Below are positions 14,095 to 24,985 of a DNA stretch of 64,000 nucleotides, piece after piece. This stretch comes from Anoplolepis gracilipes (Eukaryota; Arthropoda; Insecta; Hymenoptera; Formicidae). The notes under the pieces are model-generated. The model saw nothing but the letters and a program-made list of their open reading frames with translations. It did not search any database and was not told the DNA's origin. Location of the stretch: the NCBI RefSeq assembly GCF_047496725.1, contig NC_132973.1, positions 15,306,233 through 15,370,232 of the forward strand, read 5' to 3'. The position numbers and the translations under genes are program-made. Numbering within the stretch: position 1 is the first letter of the stretch; each line of letters opens with the position of its first letter.

Positions 14095-14392
14095 CTATAT
14101 TACAAGCCTGGGTGACGGGCAGGGGTGCGCAGCAACGCCCGCCGAGGGCCGTGACCCTTATTCGGGGGGTACTAACCCCCCCGGGGCCCCCTCCCCCGCC
14201 CCCGGCGCCCCCGTAGCCCTCCACCTCCCCAGCCGCGACTGCGGCCACCCCTGCCCCCACTCCCTCGCCGGGCCCGGGACCACCACCAGGCCCACCTTCG
14301 ACGGGCCCGTATCGGCCGAACGGTCCCGAGGGCCCCAGTGCACCCACTTTTACTGCGTTGTTATCCCAACGACCGTTAAATCGCACTTCTCA
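14095..14392 (-). other. CpG-rich block ending in a splice donor, candidate 5' exon of Lim1
   Basis: A strongly GC-rich block in AT-rich surroundings. On the minus strand it ends at 14095 with G before a GTAAGAC donor, and the next strong minus-strand acceptor seen before a known exon is the one in front of the Lim1 LIM exon about 8 kb away. One frame is open and glycine-rich, but it contains no ATG and has an in-frame stop just upstream. If this is an exon it is therefore probably 5' untranslated, with the Lim1 ATG at 6020. The link to Lim1 is inference; it could be a CpG-island promoter of another transcript. Confidence 0.3.
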
Positions 14393-17300
14393 CACTTTCC
14401 CCCCCAATGCCAATAATGCCAGCGTTTCCTTTAACTTTCTTTGGCACTCACTGCAAAACTCCCGCCGTGTTTGTCTCGCGCTTTTCTGCACCCTTCAGCA
14501 CAACTCCTGAACTTAAGCAATTTCGTCTTGTCGTCACTGAAGACCGAGCTGAACCCTTAAACAGCGTACGTCTTCTCTCAACTGTCGTTCTGAGAACGCC
14601 CTATCGTCCTCATTGCGATTTATTTACGCGGGTCTACCTTCGATGTTTCTCTTCTGAGGCACCAAGTACAACACCCGTTCGTTCACAATCTTATCCGACG
14701 TGCGTGCTTCTTACACATGGTCATGATGCTGCTCATTACGAGTGATAGTCTTGAATGCGTCTACTCGACGAAAGGTTCAGCGTTTTGGGGGGTTGTTTCT
14801 TTGTTCAAGATACTTCAGCATGAAAAAAAAAAAAAAAAAAACTCTCGGAACTTGGTTCTCGCGATTTCTTCTCCCACTCGACTTCGCGATAGATCTTCTC
14901 GTTTACCACGCCGGCGGATGATTCTGAAAATAAGAGAACAGCAGCGTCGTGCTTACGTCGCGTTAGTTTCGTGCACTCCCGGCGTGATCTCGGGTGTTTG
15001 TCGTGGCAACTTCTGAACGGCACGCGAACCGCTGGCCAATGACGTTCTCTCTCTCTCTCTCTATCTCTATCTATCTATCTATGTGTGAGTGGGGACCGGA
15101 GATGCCGGCGCACGGCGCGATACGTCACGTCACGGCAGCGGCGAAGCGAACACGACGATGATGCGAGCGCACTCGCCTCGAGTTCGTCAGCCAACTGGCT
15201 GCACCTGCGGCATCAGCAAGCGTCCCCTTCTCCCTCTGAGTTTGGTCCAGGACTCGCGCAAGCCGACGAGAACCAGCTACGCCCATTGGACACGACCATA
15301 CGCGGTATACACAGTACGCCGATGTCGGATTGGTCGGTGATGGTAAAAACAGGCGTAGCCAAGCCAGAGCGCCGCCAGATATGGCCGTGGAATGGCTGCG
15401 GAACAGCGTTTGCTTGTAGAGAGGCGCTTCTGTCGTTGCTACTGCTGCTTCTGCCGGCGTTACTGCCGCTGGCTGGCTGGTTGCTGCTGTTGTTGCTGGA
15501 AATAGGCTGGTGGTGCCGCCGCCACTGCCGCCTCCGCTACAGCCGCCGTCGCCGACGCCACCGCCGCAGCCGCCTGCTTCTCTTCATCTGACACGCTATC
15601 GATCCCACGGCGTCGCGGGAGACGAGAGAGTAGACTGCTTCGCGAAATGCCACAGGTTTCAGGGAATCTTTACCTTTCGCGCCCACGAAGTGTGTTTCAC
15701 CCCTTCCTCCTACTCGCTCACCGCCTATCGCAGCGCCGTGCCGTTTCTACCTTGCTGTTCTATCAGATTTTCTGCATCTACATACTTCTCTGTTCTTCCT
15801 CTGTAGGTACCATTTATTGTCTTCCTCCATCAGACTTGATACGATGCCTCTTCGCATATCTTCGACTAGTTCTCTCCTCCTATCGTCACTGTGATTTCAT
15901 TTTTTTTTTTTTTTTTTTTATATATATTTTTTATATTTATTCTATCGGCTTACCTATCGCTTTGTTTTTTTCTCTTGCTGACGCGATAACATCCTTTCAC
16001 TTATGAGCGAAGTGAACATATATTTCTTCGTTTACTTATCATTATCGATAACTTGATTTTATCGATGTCATTATCTTTATATTTTCCTCCTTCATCTCTT
16101 TCTGATAAACTTTTATCTTCTTTAATCATGTATGGTGTGTCTCAGTCTTCTTCCTATTTTTCTTCTGTTTCCATTTTCCTTTTATAGTTAACTTTTTTTA
16201 TTACTCTGTCAGTGTTTCTTCCTCTTTTTCCAATCGCTTCTTTATCTATCTTAAACTTATTCTATCTTTTATTGTCTTTTACTTTATTTATATTCGATAT
16301 TCCTCTATCTTCTTTCTTCTTTTTTCTTTCTTTTTTTCTTACTATGCTTGCCGGTATATAAATGTACGAAGACATTTTGGCTCGTGAAATACAACGTGTT
16401 ATCACAGAGTAGGCGCTCCTTTCTATCGATTAAAGGACTCCACGTGCCATTAACCGAGTGGCCGAATGCTGTTGCTGCGACAGCCTCCTTTCATGGGATG
16501 AATCACAAATCGATAGTCAAACTGTGAGTAGAAATATTTATTTTCCCTGGAATTGTTCGATTCATTAATCAATTATTTAATAAAACTTCAAATTTTATAC
16601 ATTGTTAAGTAGATTAAAACCTATATATTTGTTTTATTTCTTCTGCAAATAAAAATTAAGTTTTTATTTTGTTCACAAAGTTCAATTATATATCAAAATT
16701 TTTATATATTCATTACTACATATGATAATTTATTATTTTATTAATTTCGAGGATAAAAAATTTAATTAAAATAAAAAAAAATTTTGGTAGAATTTAAAAG
16801 TCAGATGCAAATGTGTGTGTGAATAACACAAGCATTATGAAGTATATTCGTATTATAAAATGGTATATCCGGAAGATATTTCACGTAAGATAGAGCTGCG
16901 CAAATGAGAGATAAGTTAGATATTGTCTTCGCTTCCCTTACGCGTTTTGTCTCCTCTTAATGAGGATCACGATTTAATGGACTCTCTTTCGTACGATTGT
17001 AGTTCATCATAATTAGTCGTAAAGAAGTGACTTCTATAAATTATATTGTTGCGCTCGGTTAAGCTTATTACGAGGGTCGACAGAGACTATCGACAAGTTA
17101 ATTGAGATTGTTATAGGCTGCCATAAAAAATCGTCTGCCATCGTTGGTTATCATATTATCATTTCTGTTCGACCAGAAGTCGACGTCATAATGTCGATCA
17201 GGCTTAGGAATATTTATATGTCATGCTTCAGACAAGATCTGAATTTCAATACTTACATTAGTTTAGGAATTTTAATGTCGCAGTCGATTCAATTTTATAG

Positions 17301-18521
17301 TGACAGCAGATATTTGTGATTAAATTATATCATAATTAAAAATTTACTCTCTCTCTCTCTCTCTCTAAGATTTATTAAATTATTTTGCAAAAGATTTAAG
17401 AAATTTTCAGTAATAACATTTAACAAATAAATGTAAAAGTATTATGTGATGTAACATTATTGTAACAACACGCAAAATATATTTGTAATAAAACGTATTT
17501 GCAATTTTTCTAACACATAAAGATTCTTATGTAATCGTCTCTATCATATCAATAAATAATTAAATTAATATAATATGATAAGCAAATAATCAATATGTTC
17601 TCGAAAAAAAGAAAGACAATAGAAGAGTACTACGGGTGCATTTTCGACCGTGCAGAAAACGTGACCGTAGTTGCTTCTAAGACGGGGCCATAACTGACTA
17701 TTTATTGCGAGGATTATCGCGGGCTTCCGTCTATTCGGCAATATTTACGATCACCGTGTTCGCGAGAACGGACGAACGACTTCATTGCAATTGCACGCCC
17801 AGAGGGTATTATAGTTTAGTCGCGCGCGGCGCGGGTATTTATAGTAAGGGCTGCGTTATTAGCGCGGTTAAAACTTTACGGCTAGAGCTAGCTACCTCAT
17901 TTACGGCCGAGCGAAGCCCGTAATCGCGTAGTTATTATACGATTACAGGCTGATATATATTATCGCCGATAACTATTGAAATTCTTAAAGCGCGCACCCC
18001 GCATAATGTCACGAGTGAGAGAAAAAAAATGCGAAAAAGAAGCAGGAAGGATTTATTATTATTAATTATCGAACACGTGCGATGTGTCGTTAAAAGCTAA
18101 ACAAGTACCTCGATTGCACGTGCAACTCATGCGGAGGCATAGCATTGAAGAATCACGCTGTTCATATCACAGAACGTGCACGAAATAATTTCTCTTCCTC
18201 TTGTTCCATCAGATTTTTCAAAATATAAATTCAATATAAATAAATAAGTTTCCTATCACATTCCTTTAGTTATTGAATTTTGATAGTGTACCTTGAATTA
18301 TAGATAACGAAAATAATCGAGAAAAATAGCTGTTTACGTATATCCTATATTATCCCCATGTAAATGTCTATCCTTATACGTCAGTCTTATTCTGAGCATC
18401 TCTCAAATATTTTTATTATAAATATAAAAAATTACGTAAATTTTACTCGAGACTGGAAAATGTTTGGCATACACTGTTGCTTTGTTGTTTTTTGATACAC
18501 TCGAGAAAACATAATTAAACC
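14393..18521. other. Intergenic stretch with CpG-rich islands
   Basis: No convincing coding exon. Blocks at about 14400-14760 and 14860-15650 are CpG-rich and would suit a promoter region for a minus-strand transcript. Open frames there (for example a Leu-rich one at 15085-15591) come from CTG/GCC-type triplet runs. Bases 15650-16350 are pyrimidine-rich and AT-rich. A TATAAA at 16357 is followed by an exon-like segment. Another GC-rich block lies at 17620-17960. A short CT repeat is at 17347-17367. Confidence 0.4.
15046..15082. repeat. CT / CTAT microsatellite
   Basis: CT dinucleotides passing into CTAT tetranucleotides, within the CpG-rich block. Confidence 0.9.
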
Positions 18522-18883
18522 TTAAAAGTCATATATGGGTCATTTTGACTCTATTAATATTTTAACAATAAGATATCCCGCAAAAGTCTTAATCAATAAA
18601 AAAATGTTTAAAATTTATTTTTTAACTTTTCTTGTACATGATTATTTTCTACAAATATCAAAGAATACATAATTTATAAATTTTTTGACAGAAAATGATG
18701 GTATACAACAAAAATTTAAAAAAATTTTAACATTTTTTTATTGATTAAAGTTTTTGCGGGATATTCTTATTTGTATCTTATTTAGATATACTTATTTATT
18801 TCTTATTTGGATTATTTCTTATATAATTATTTTCTTAAAATATCGATAGAGTGAAAATGATCCATATGTGACCTAATTTTTAA
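18522..18883. mobile_element. MITE-like inverted-repeat element, possibly piggyBac-related
   Basis: The two ends are diverged inverted copies of each other. The left end reads TTAAAAGTCATATATGGGTC and the inverted right end reads TTAAAAATTAGGTCACATAT followed by GGATC. Similarity continues inward through a CATTTT-ACTCTAT block, a TATCCCGCAAAA block and an AATCAATAAAAAAATGTT block, with an extra AT-rich insertion in the right arm. Both ends carry TTAA, the piggyBac target site, and the GGGTCATTTTGACTC-like end resembles piggyBac-type termini. No transposase is present. Exact ends and the family assignment are inference. Confidence 0.6.
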
Positions 18884-19461
18884 TAATGATCATGCGCATA
18901 CATTACCAAAATCCACGATCGCGTTATACCTTGCACAGCATGACACGACACAATAATGTTACTCAAATTTTATTATATTGTAGCAAAAGAAAAGAACGAC
19001 CGCGCATTACTACGACTCATTGATATTATGTGACGTCTCGCGAACTTCTAATAGTAAGAGAAAATCGCGTGAAAAGTACCCGGCTAACTTTATTCGCGAT
19101 ACTCCTATAACTACATTCTGTATACTTTGCGCACTTTAAATAACGTAAACAGTCGCGTTTTGTAAAATGATTATGTATATCGCATTACTTCGTATTGTAA
19201 CACAAGAATATATTAAATATTATCATTGTTTTGTTGATTGCTCGCAATGATGAAATAAATTCGGTCAATTCTCAAAAATGTTATAGATAAAGTACGTAAG
19301 TAAATAAATAAATACAGATAAACGTTAATAGATAAAGATTTAGGATACGAAATACCTGCTTTTCATAAAGCCTCGTCTCGTTCATGATTTATTAATTACA
19401 AAAGAGTTAAATATGTGGTCTTATATATATATATATTAGTTGTTTGTAGGGAAAAATGCGT

Positions 19462-19818
19462 TTAACATTTGTATGGTATTTCCGAGAGATAACGTGATAC
19501 ACAGAGCGCTTCACGCACTACCTATCCGTACGAGTCTCGCCACCTGAATGACAACACGACCGACGACCGACGACCGACGACCTACAATCGACAATCACCC
19601 GCTACGTCACAAGAATTCGGCGCGCGCGATGTTATTGTCAAAGACTCGAGCAAAAAGTCGCCGAATTTTTGTGACGTAGCGCGCTATTGTGACATGCGGC
19701 GCTCGTCGATAGTCGGTCGTAGGTCTTGTCATTCACGCGGCGAGACTCGTACGAATAGGTAGTGCGTGAGGCGCTCTGTGTGTCGCATTATCTCTCGGAA
19801 ATACGATACAAATGTTAA
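19462..19818. mobile_element. Foldback-type element: long imperfect hairpin with TTAA ends
   Basis: About 160 bases on the left (19462-19621) are an imperfect inverted copy of the right arm (about 19659-19818), around a spacer of roughly 37 bases. Shared blocks include AACATTTGTAT, GTATTTCCGAGAGATAA, CTCACGCACTACCTAT (one mismatch), GTACGAGTCTCGCC, GAATGACAA and GCTACGTCACAA. The left arm has a small GACGACC tandem repeat that has diverged in the right arm. The element is GC-rich in an AT-rich setting and both ends carry TTAA. No open frame encodes a transposase. It may be a nonautonomous transposon or a hairpin-RNA source. Confidence 0.7.
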
Positions 19819-22252
19819 AAGAATTAAATAATTTATATGTGTAATTAAAATTTGCTATTAAAATTATCAATATATTATACGTAGTAATGTAATTTACTGC
19901 TGTCTGAATAGAGATTTTAAAAAGTTCATAAAAAGCATATTTGAATAAAGTATGTTCTATATGGAAGAGATTAAAAAAATCAAAATTAAAATATTACGAA
20001 TTTAAGAAAACAAAAAATCTAAGGATCTAAGATACAATCCTCGACTTCATTTCAATTAGAATTTCAATTTCGTAGACTGGATATACACATTAACTGTGTG
20101 TTCTTAAATTGTTTATTTTTTACGGAAAATTCATAACGTTATCTTTAATCGAAAGTTGTTCTAAGGAAACACTTAGTCGGTCTCATTGATGTCTTAATGC
20201 GGAACTTGTTCGAATTGCTATTAAAAATGTATATCGATTATAATCTTATTAATCATGAACGCGGATTTCAGATTTAGTTGCGATAGCAAAGAAAATGTGT
20301 GGTAAGTAGAGAAAAGATAAGATCTTGCAATCGACGCTACTTATGTATAATTATAACGCCGCCACAACGTGATATCACTTTTTTACATAATACATTTTCA
20401 TGAAACGAATGTATCCGCACCGTACTGTTGAAAGCCATATAGAACCTTTCGCCGTATCTGACTTGCGAAACTATTTCTATTTCGCGGAACTGTCTAAATT
20501 CATTCAATATCGCAATAATATTTTACTAATGTTAATTATCAAAAGGCATACAAACTATTATATTTAGTTTAATTTAAAAAAAAGTTAAGTTAATAAGCAC
20601 ATGTAGAAAAAATTAATTTAAAAAAGGAAATAATTTTTTTTATAATTATATAGATCAAGGTGTCTATTCAAATCTTGTAAAAAAATTCCCTGAGAATTCT
20701 CTATTTTTTCAGGTATTTGTTCAAAATTCAAAGTAAAAAGAATATTTTCAAAGACTTTTTAGTACAACTTTCTCTAAAATAAATTTTTTTATTACATGGA
20801 TTTTCTAATGTTTTTCATTCATACGAAGGAAAAACACGAAGCCTCTTAAGTTTCAATGTTAGATTTATAAATGTATTTTAATTTTCAGAGAGAGAGAAAA
20901 AGAAAGCTATATATCAAAATTATTAGAATATTTATTAAACAAATTACAAAATATAGATCGTCCAAAACACCAAACGTATAAATATCAAAATGAGACATAT
21001 TTCGATGGTTTCTATCGATTTTAAGGAGATTTAATGTCAGTCTATAAGCACTTTTAATTTCTAAAGAGAGTTTTATGCGTAAAAATTATTACTCTATATT
21101 TAATTAACAAACTAGATTGGCCGAAATGCCAAACGTACAAGTACTGATTATGAGATGAGACGCTGATCATATTTCGAATGTTCTATCGACTTTAATGAGA
21201 TTTTGTGTTATTTTTTTATGTCGTTCTGCAATCATATTACACACTTATATATTCTGAACAAAGTTCTAGATATAAAAAAAAATTGTTAAAATATTTATTA
21301 AATTAAATATCGAAACGCCAGTATAACATAAATTTCACTTACGTCCAGTGTCTCAGACGATCTAATTTATATAATTATCTATATAATGTAATATTCTAAT
21401 AATTTTATTTTATATAAAACTTTTTGTTAAACTATTGCATCATTTTTACGTGCTTAAAATTTGGCAAAAATGCTAAAAAAATTGTCGAAGAACAAAGTGA
21501 GAGGCAGCGTGAACCTGGTGTCTGTTTCGATTTTCTCCCGGCCTATTCTTTTAATGATCAGCATTATTTGTTTAATCTATGTATTAAGTAATTCTATAAT
21601 TATTAAAGATTTCTAGAGTTAAAATAAAGCCAAAACTGTCAACTCAATTAATAAGTTTTCGAAGATGCCAGTTTCACAAACATCCAAATGGAATTACACG
21701 ATATATGTTATGCGATAACTGCGACAAAAAAATTAATTCCGCGAATAATAAATTATCTAATTGTTCCCACAAAGTCCGATGCTATTCCAAGTCTGCTCAT
21801 CTTCTCCTAATTCTTCGTTGATGTATTTTCAAAAGTATTCACAAAAAACTCGCGCGACATTTGCACTCACAATTTCGATACATATTACGTTTATTGATAC
21901 ACAAATCTATGTCGGATCGATACCTTCCTGCTTACGTGTCGCCACGAAATAACAAAATCACCGCGTTATACGTATAAAAAATTCGATGTGTTAATAGTTT
22001 TCACGGATTAATAGATATGTATAATGAAACGAATGTCCGTCTTCAATTCGGCACTCCCAACAGCCGTTCCCGCGCGAATTCATTCTCGTATACAAGAAAT
22101 CACGCGCGATAATTTTATTTAATATATAAGACAAATATTATATATACAAAATTTTTACAAGATGGAAAACAAAATTATTAGACACCTTGTTGATATTGTA
22201 AATAAATATATAAAATATATAATATAAATATATGTATATATATATTATAATT

Positions 22253-22285
<33 letters not shown>

Positions 22286-23038
22286 ATTATATAAAAGTTA
22301 TTTCCTTTTTTAAATTAATATTTTTTATGTATACATACACACACAAAGTAAAATATAATCATAACAGTCAAAATAACGGTTCCAGGATATGTAGGGAATT
22401 CAGAATCAATAATTTTATTCAACAGCTTAACAATTGTAGCACGAAAGCCAGCGCGCTTAAAATCTTAATGCACATATAACTGTGTAATATGTACATCATA
22501 ACAAAAATATTTAACATTTTTGCAATTAATAATAAAATATTCTAATTGCATTGTTGTACTATTTGAAAATATATATTTGGCAGTAATATTTTACTATATC
22601 TATATCAAGAGGTCGCAAAATTTTAAACTAGCTTTATGTTTCTCTGGAAAATCTGTGATGTAATATATTCCATTCTTAACAAAGCTTCTTTGAAGCTTTT
22701 GTTAATATAATTTAAAAAAAATTGTTTTAAATTTAATTTCTTATGATTTTTTTGTTTGATAAAGCTTATTTCATATTATATGATTCTTTTATTTTGTATA
22801 TCATTATAAAAAATTTCAATATAACTTTCAGATTGTTGATCATTACATATACCATTTTTCAATGATAGATTATAAAAAATTATATTTATCCATCATTATT
22901 AATATAAGGCCTTTTATTTTGTACCTTTTATCTTGTGTTAAAAATGAAACATTCTTCAACATGTCCATTAAAACATTATTTTAAGCATGACCTCTTTTAG
23001 ATTAATAATATACTATACCTTTAATTGACTACATTTTG
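19819..23038. other. AT-rich intergenic stretch
   Basis: No coding exon recognised. It contains the diverged tandem duplication at 20900-21330 (listed separately), an AT repeat near 22250-22280, and the likely 3' untranslated region of MTFP1 next to 23038, with a minus-strand AATAAA near 22917. Confidence 0.4.
20900..21330. repeat. Diverged tandem duplication, unit about 190 bp
   Basis: Two longer copies and a partial third share an ordered set of blocks: TATTTATTAAA or similar, an ACAAA-TAGAT block, a CCAAA-TGCCAAACGTA-type block, TGAGACxxATATTTCGA, a TTCTATCGA-TTTAA-GAGATTT block and a spacer. Copies start near 20920, 21100 and 21290. The third retains only the TATTTATTAAATTAAATAT and CGAAACGCCA portion. 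No coding potential is seen. Confidence 0.5.
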
Positions 23039-23449
23039 TTACTCATGTTTTATTCCACATAGAGGCGCTTTCGGATGGTATTCTGTCCACTTTCTGTATG
23101 TAACATCCATTGCTCCTTCCACAGCATGGTCTATTGGATGTATTATGAAAGGTATTGATACCAAACCAATAAGTGTTGAAATCCAAGGCTTTTTAAAAGC
23201 CATTTTTGTACTTTTTCTTTGCGCAAACTGAACTGCTGCACAAATTCTATTTATGGTAAAACCAGGAACTATTATAGATGCAAATGTCTGCCATATCAAA
23301 GTGTCCGATGTGGACAGTAAAACATTCTTAGTTCTTTGTGAAGTAGCATCTGCCTGTAATATAAATAATTATTAATTATTTTAATAACTATTTCGATTTA
23401 ATTTTATGTATAATTTTATATGTATATATATATATATATATATGGTGTG

Positions 23450-23485
<36 letters not shown>

Positions 23486-24860
23486 TAGGTTAGTCCATTT
23501 TAAACTTACGAATTTGTTTTTTGAATAAAATTCATAATTTCTAAAAAATTTTTTAAAATTACTAGTTTATTTATTTCAATTTAAAATAAAGACATGGAAA
23601 TGATGTTCAAAATATAATATCTGCCTTCTGTCTAATGTCTCCCTCCTTGCTCTTTTTGCCAGGTGAAAAAGAGAGGAGGAATTTTTAATTATATTTTTGC
23701 ATAATTGGAAGAAGTGATCATTTTCAGCGACGAAACTCATTTTGACCTGGCTATATTAATAAGGAAAATTTTGGCAATTGGAGAAAACCTTCAAATGATT
23801 ACACTCAATGCATCTGTATTGCATCACTTTATGATTTGATTTTTGGACTAAAGGTGCTATTGGATTGTACTATTTTGAAAATGAGGATAACAAAGTTGTT
23901 ATGGTTATTATTACTGGTGAACGCTATTGCAACATAACAGATTTTATGACCAAAATTGAAAAATATGAAGAATATATCTTGATGAGATGAAGTTATATTC
24001 TTTCACCACAATGGTGCTACGTGCCGCATGGCAAGAGAAACAATAGCTTTATTACAGACAACTTTTTCTGACCCTGTCATTTCTCGAAATGGTAATATCA
24101 ATTAGCTATTAAAATCGTGCGATCTAACGTCTTTAGGCTTTTTTCTTTAGAGTTTTGTAAAGGACAGAGTTTATGGGAACAATCCATGGTTGATCGACGA
24201 ATTCGAACAACATTCATCAAATTATTCCTGAATTGAGTCGCAATTATGCAAAATGTAATTATAAATTTCACCAAGAGTAAACATTTGCAAGAAGAACTAA
24301 AAGGAACATTTGGCAGATTGTATTTCTAACATAATTTCCATGTCTCTATAATGAAACAAACTTTCAATTTTCTAAAAATTATAAGTTTTAAAACAAAACA
24401 AATTAAACAAATTCCCAAATTCAAAACGAGACATCCTTATTTCTAAAACTTGTATCATACTTGGTAGACTTTTGCACCCTTGTGTACTGTGTCTGCAAGA
24501 ACATATCCACTCGATACTGCATAACTAAACCACACAATAGATTTTGGTACCAGGCTTCTAAATGACTCTCCAACTTCGTTTGCATAACCTATAAAAGAGA
24601 AAAAAATTACTTTGTTAATCTACATCATAACAGAAGATTTTTTAAAATGCTCATATATTATCTAATTCTCACTATAATTATTGCTATATCATTACATTCT
24701 TAAAAATAAAATATATTTACAGTAGTGTTTTATAAAATTAAAAGGAAAAAAACAAGACAAAAAATTTTAATAACAAATCTTAATAATTTACTCGTTACTA
24801 ACCTAAATACCTCACATATGTATCTCGATACAAGTCCACCTCTTTTTGGTTATTCGTCAT
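23039..24860 (-). CDS. Mtfp1: Mitochondrial fission process protein 1 (MTFP1/MTP18)
   Basis: An inner mitochondrial membrane protein that promotes mitochondrial division. Three minus-strand exons join in frame: 24860-24803, 24588-24461 and 23353-23039, giving 166 aa, the same length as human MTFP1. The start MTNNQKEVDLYRDTYVRYLG leads into GYANEVGESFRSLVP, the family signature, then a hydrophobic VWFSYAVSSGYVLADTV segment. Exon 3 has IWQTFASIIVPGFTINR and IGLVSIPFIIHPIDHAVEG, both strongly conserved. Intron 2 (23354-24460) carries a decayed mariner on the opposite strand. The gene is divergent from PIG-L, about 1.2 kb away, with a BTB pseudogene between. The ATG is the first one in the open first exon. 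Confidence 0.93.
23421..23484. repeat. TA-rich microsatellite, partly palindromic
   Basis: Two TA runs flank a GGTGTG core and are followed by an ACACAC stretch, so the whole can fold on itself. It directly adjoins the left end of the mariner relic. Confidence 0.8.
23488..24442 (+). mobile_element. Decayed mariner-family transposon
   Basis: The left end (from about 23488) and the inverted right end (to about 24442) are diverged inverted repeats more than 100 bases long. They share an ACGAATTTGTTT-like block near the tip and a GACATGGAAATGATGTT-like block at the inner edge. Between them are plus-strand remnants of a mariner D,D34D transposase in several frames: FSDETHF near the first catalytic Asp, a Phe-Glu-Asn core piece, NGATC where QDGA would carry the second Asp, and SCDLTSLGFFL at the third. 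The N-terminal helix-turn-helix half is missing, and stops and frameshifts are frequent, so the copy is dead. It lies antisense inside MTFP1 intron 2. Confidence 0.85.
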
Positions 24861-24985
24861 CCCAGAATTTTCAATTTTCCAAAGCCAATTTCGTCTTTTG
24901 ATACAATATCTCGCAGATCGGTAACGCCGTTCAATATCTACTTCGCATTTATTCTGCTTCGTTCTCTTAACGATCCTTTCTAGGG

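Noticed and set aside
14036..14416. Open frames on both strands that look like Pro-rich or Gly-rich proteins
   Set aside because: They come from one CpG-rich block. The minus-strand frame has no ATG and a stop just upstream; no domain is recognisable on either strand.
15085..15591. Leu-rich open frame resembling a membrane protein
   Set aside because: The Leu run comes from CTG/TTG triplet runs, and overlapping frames are equally open, as expected for a low-complexity CpG-rich block.
23025..23231. Plus-strand open frame
   Set aside because: Antisense shadow of MTFP1 exon 3.
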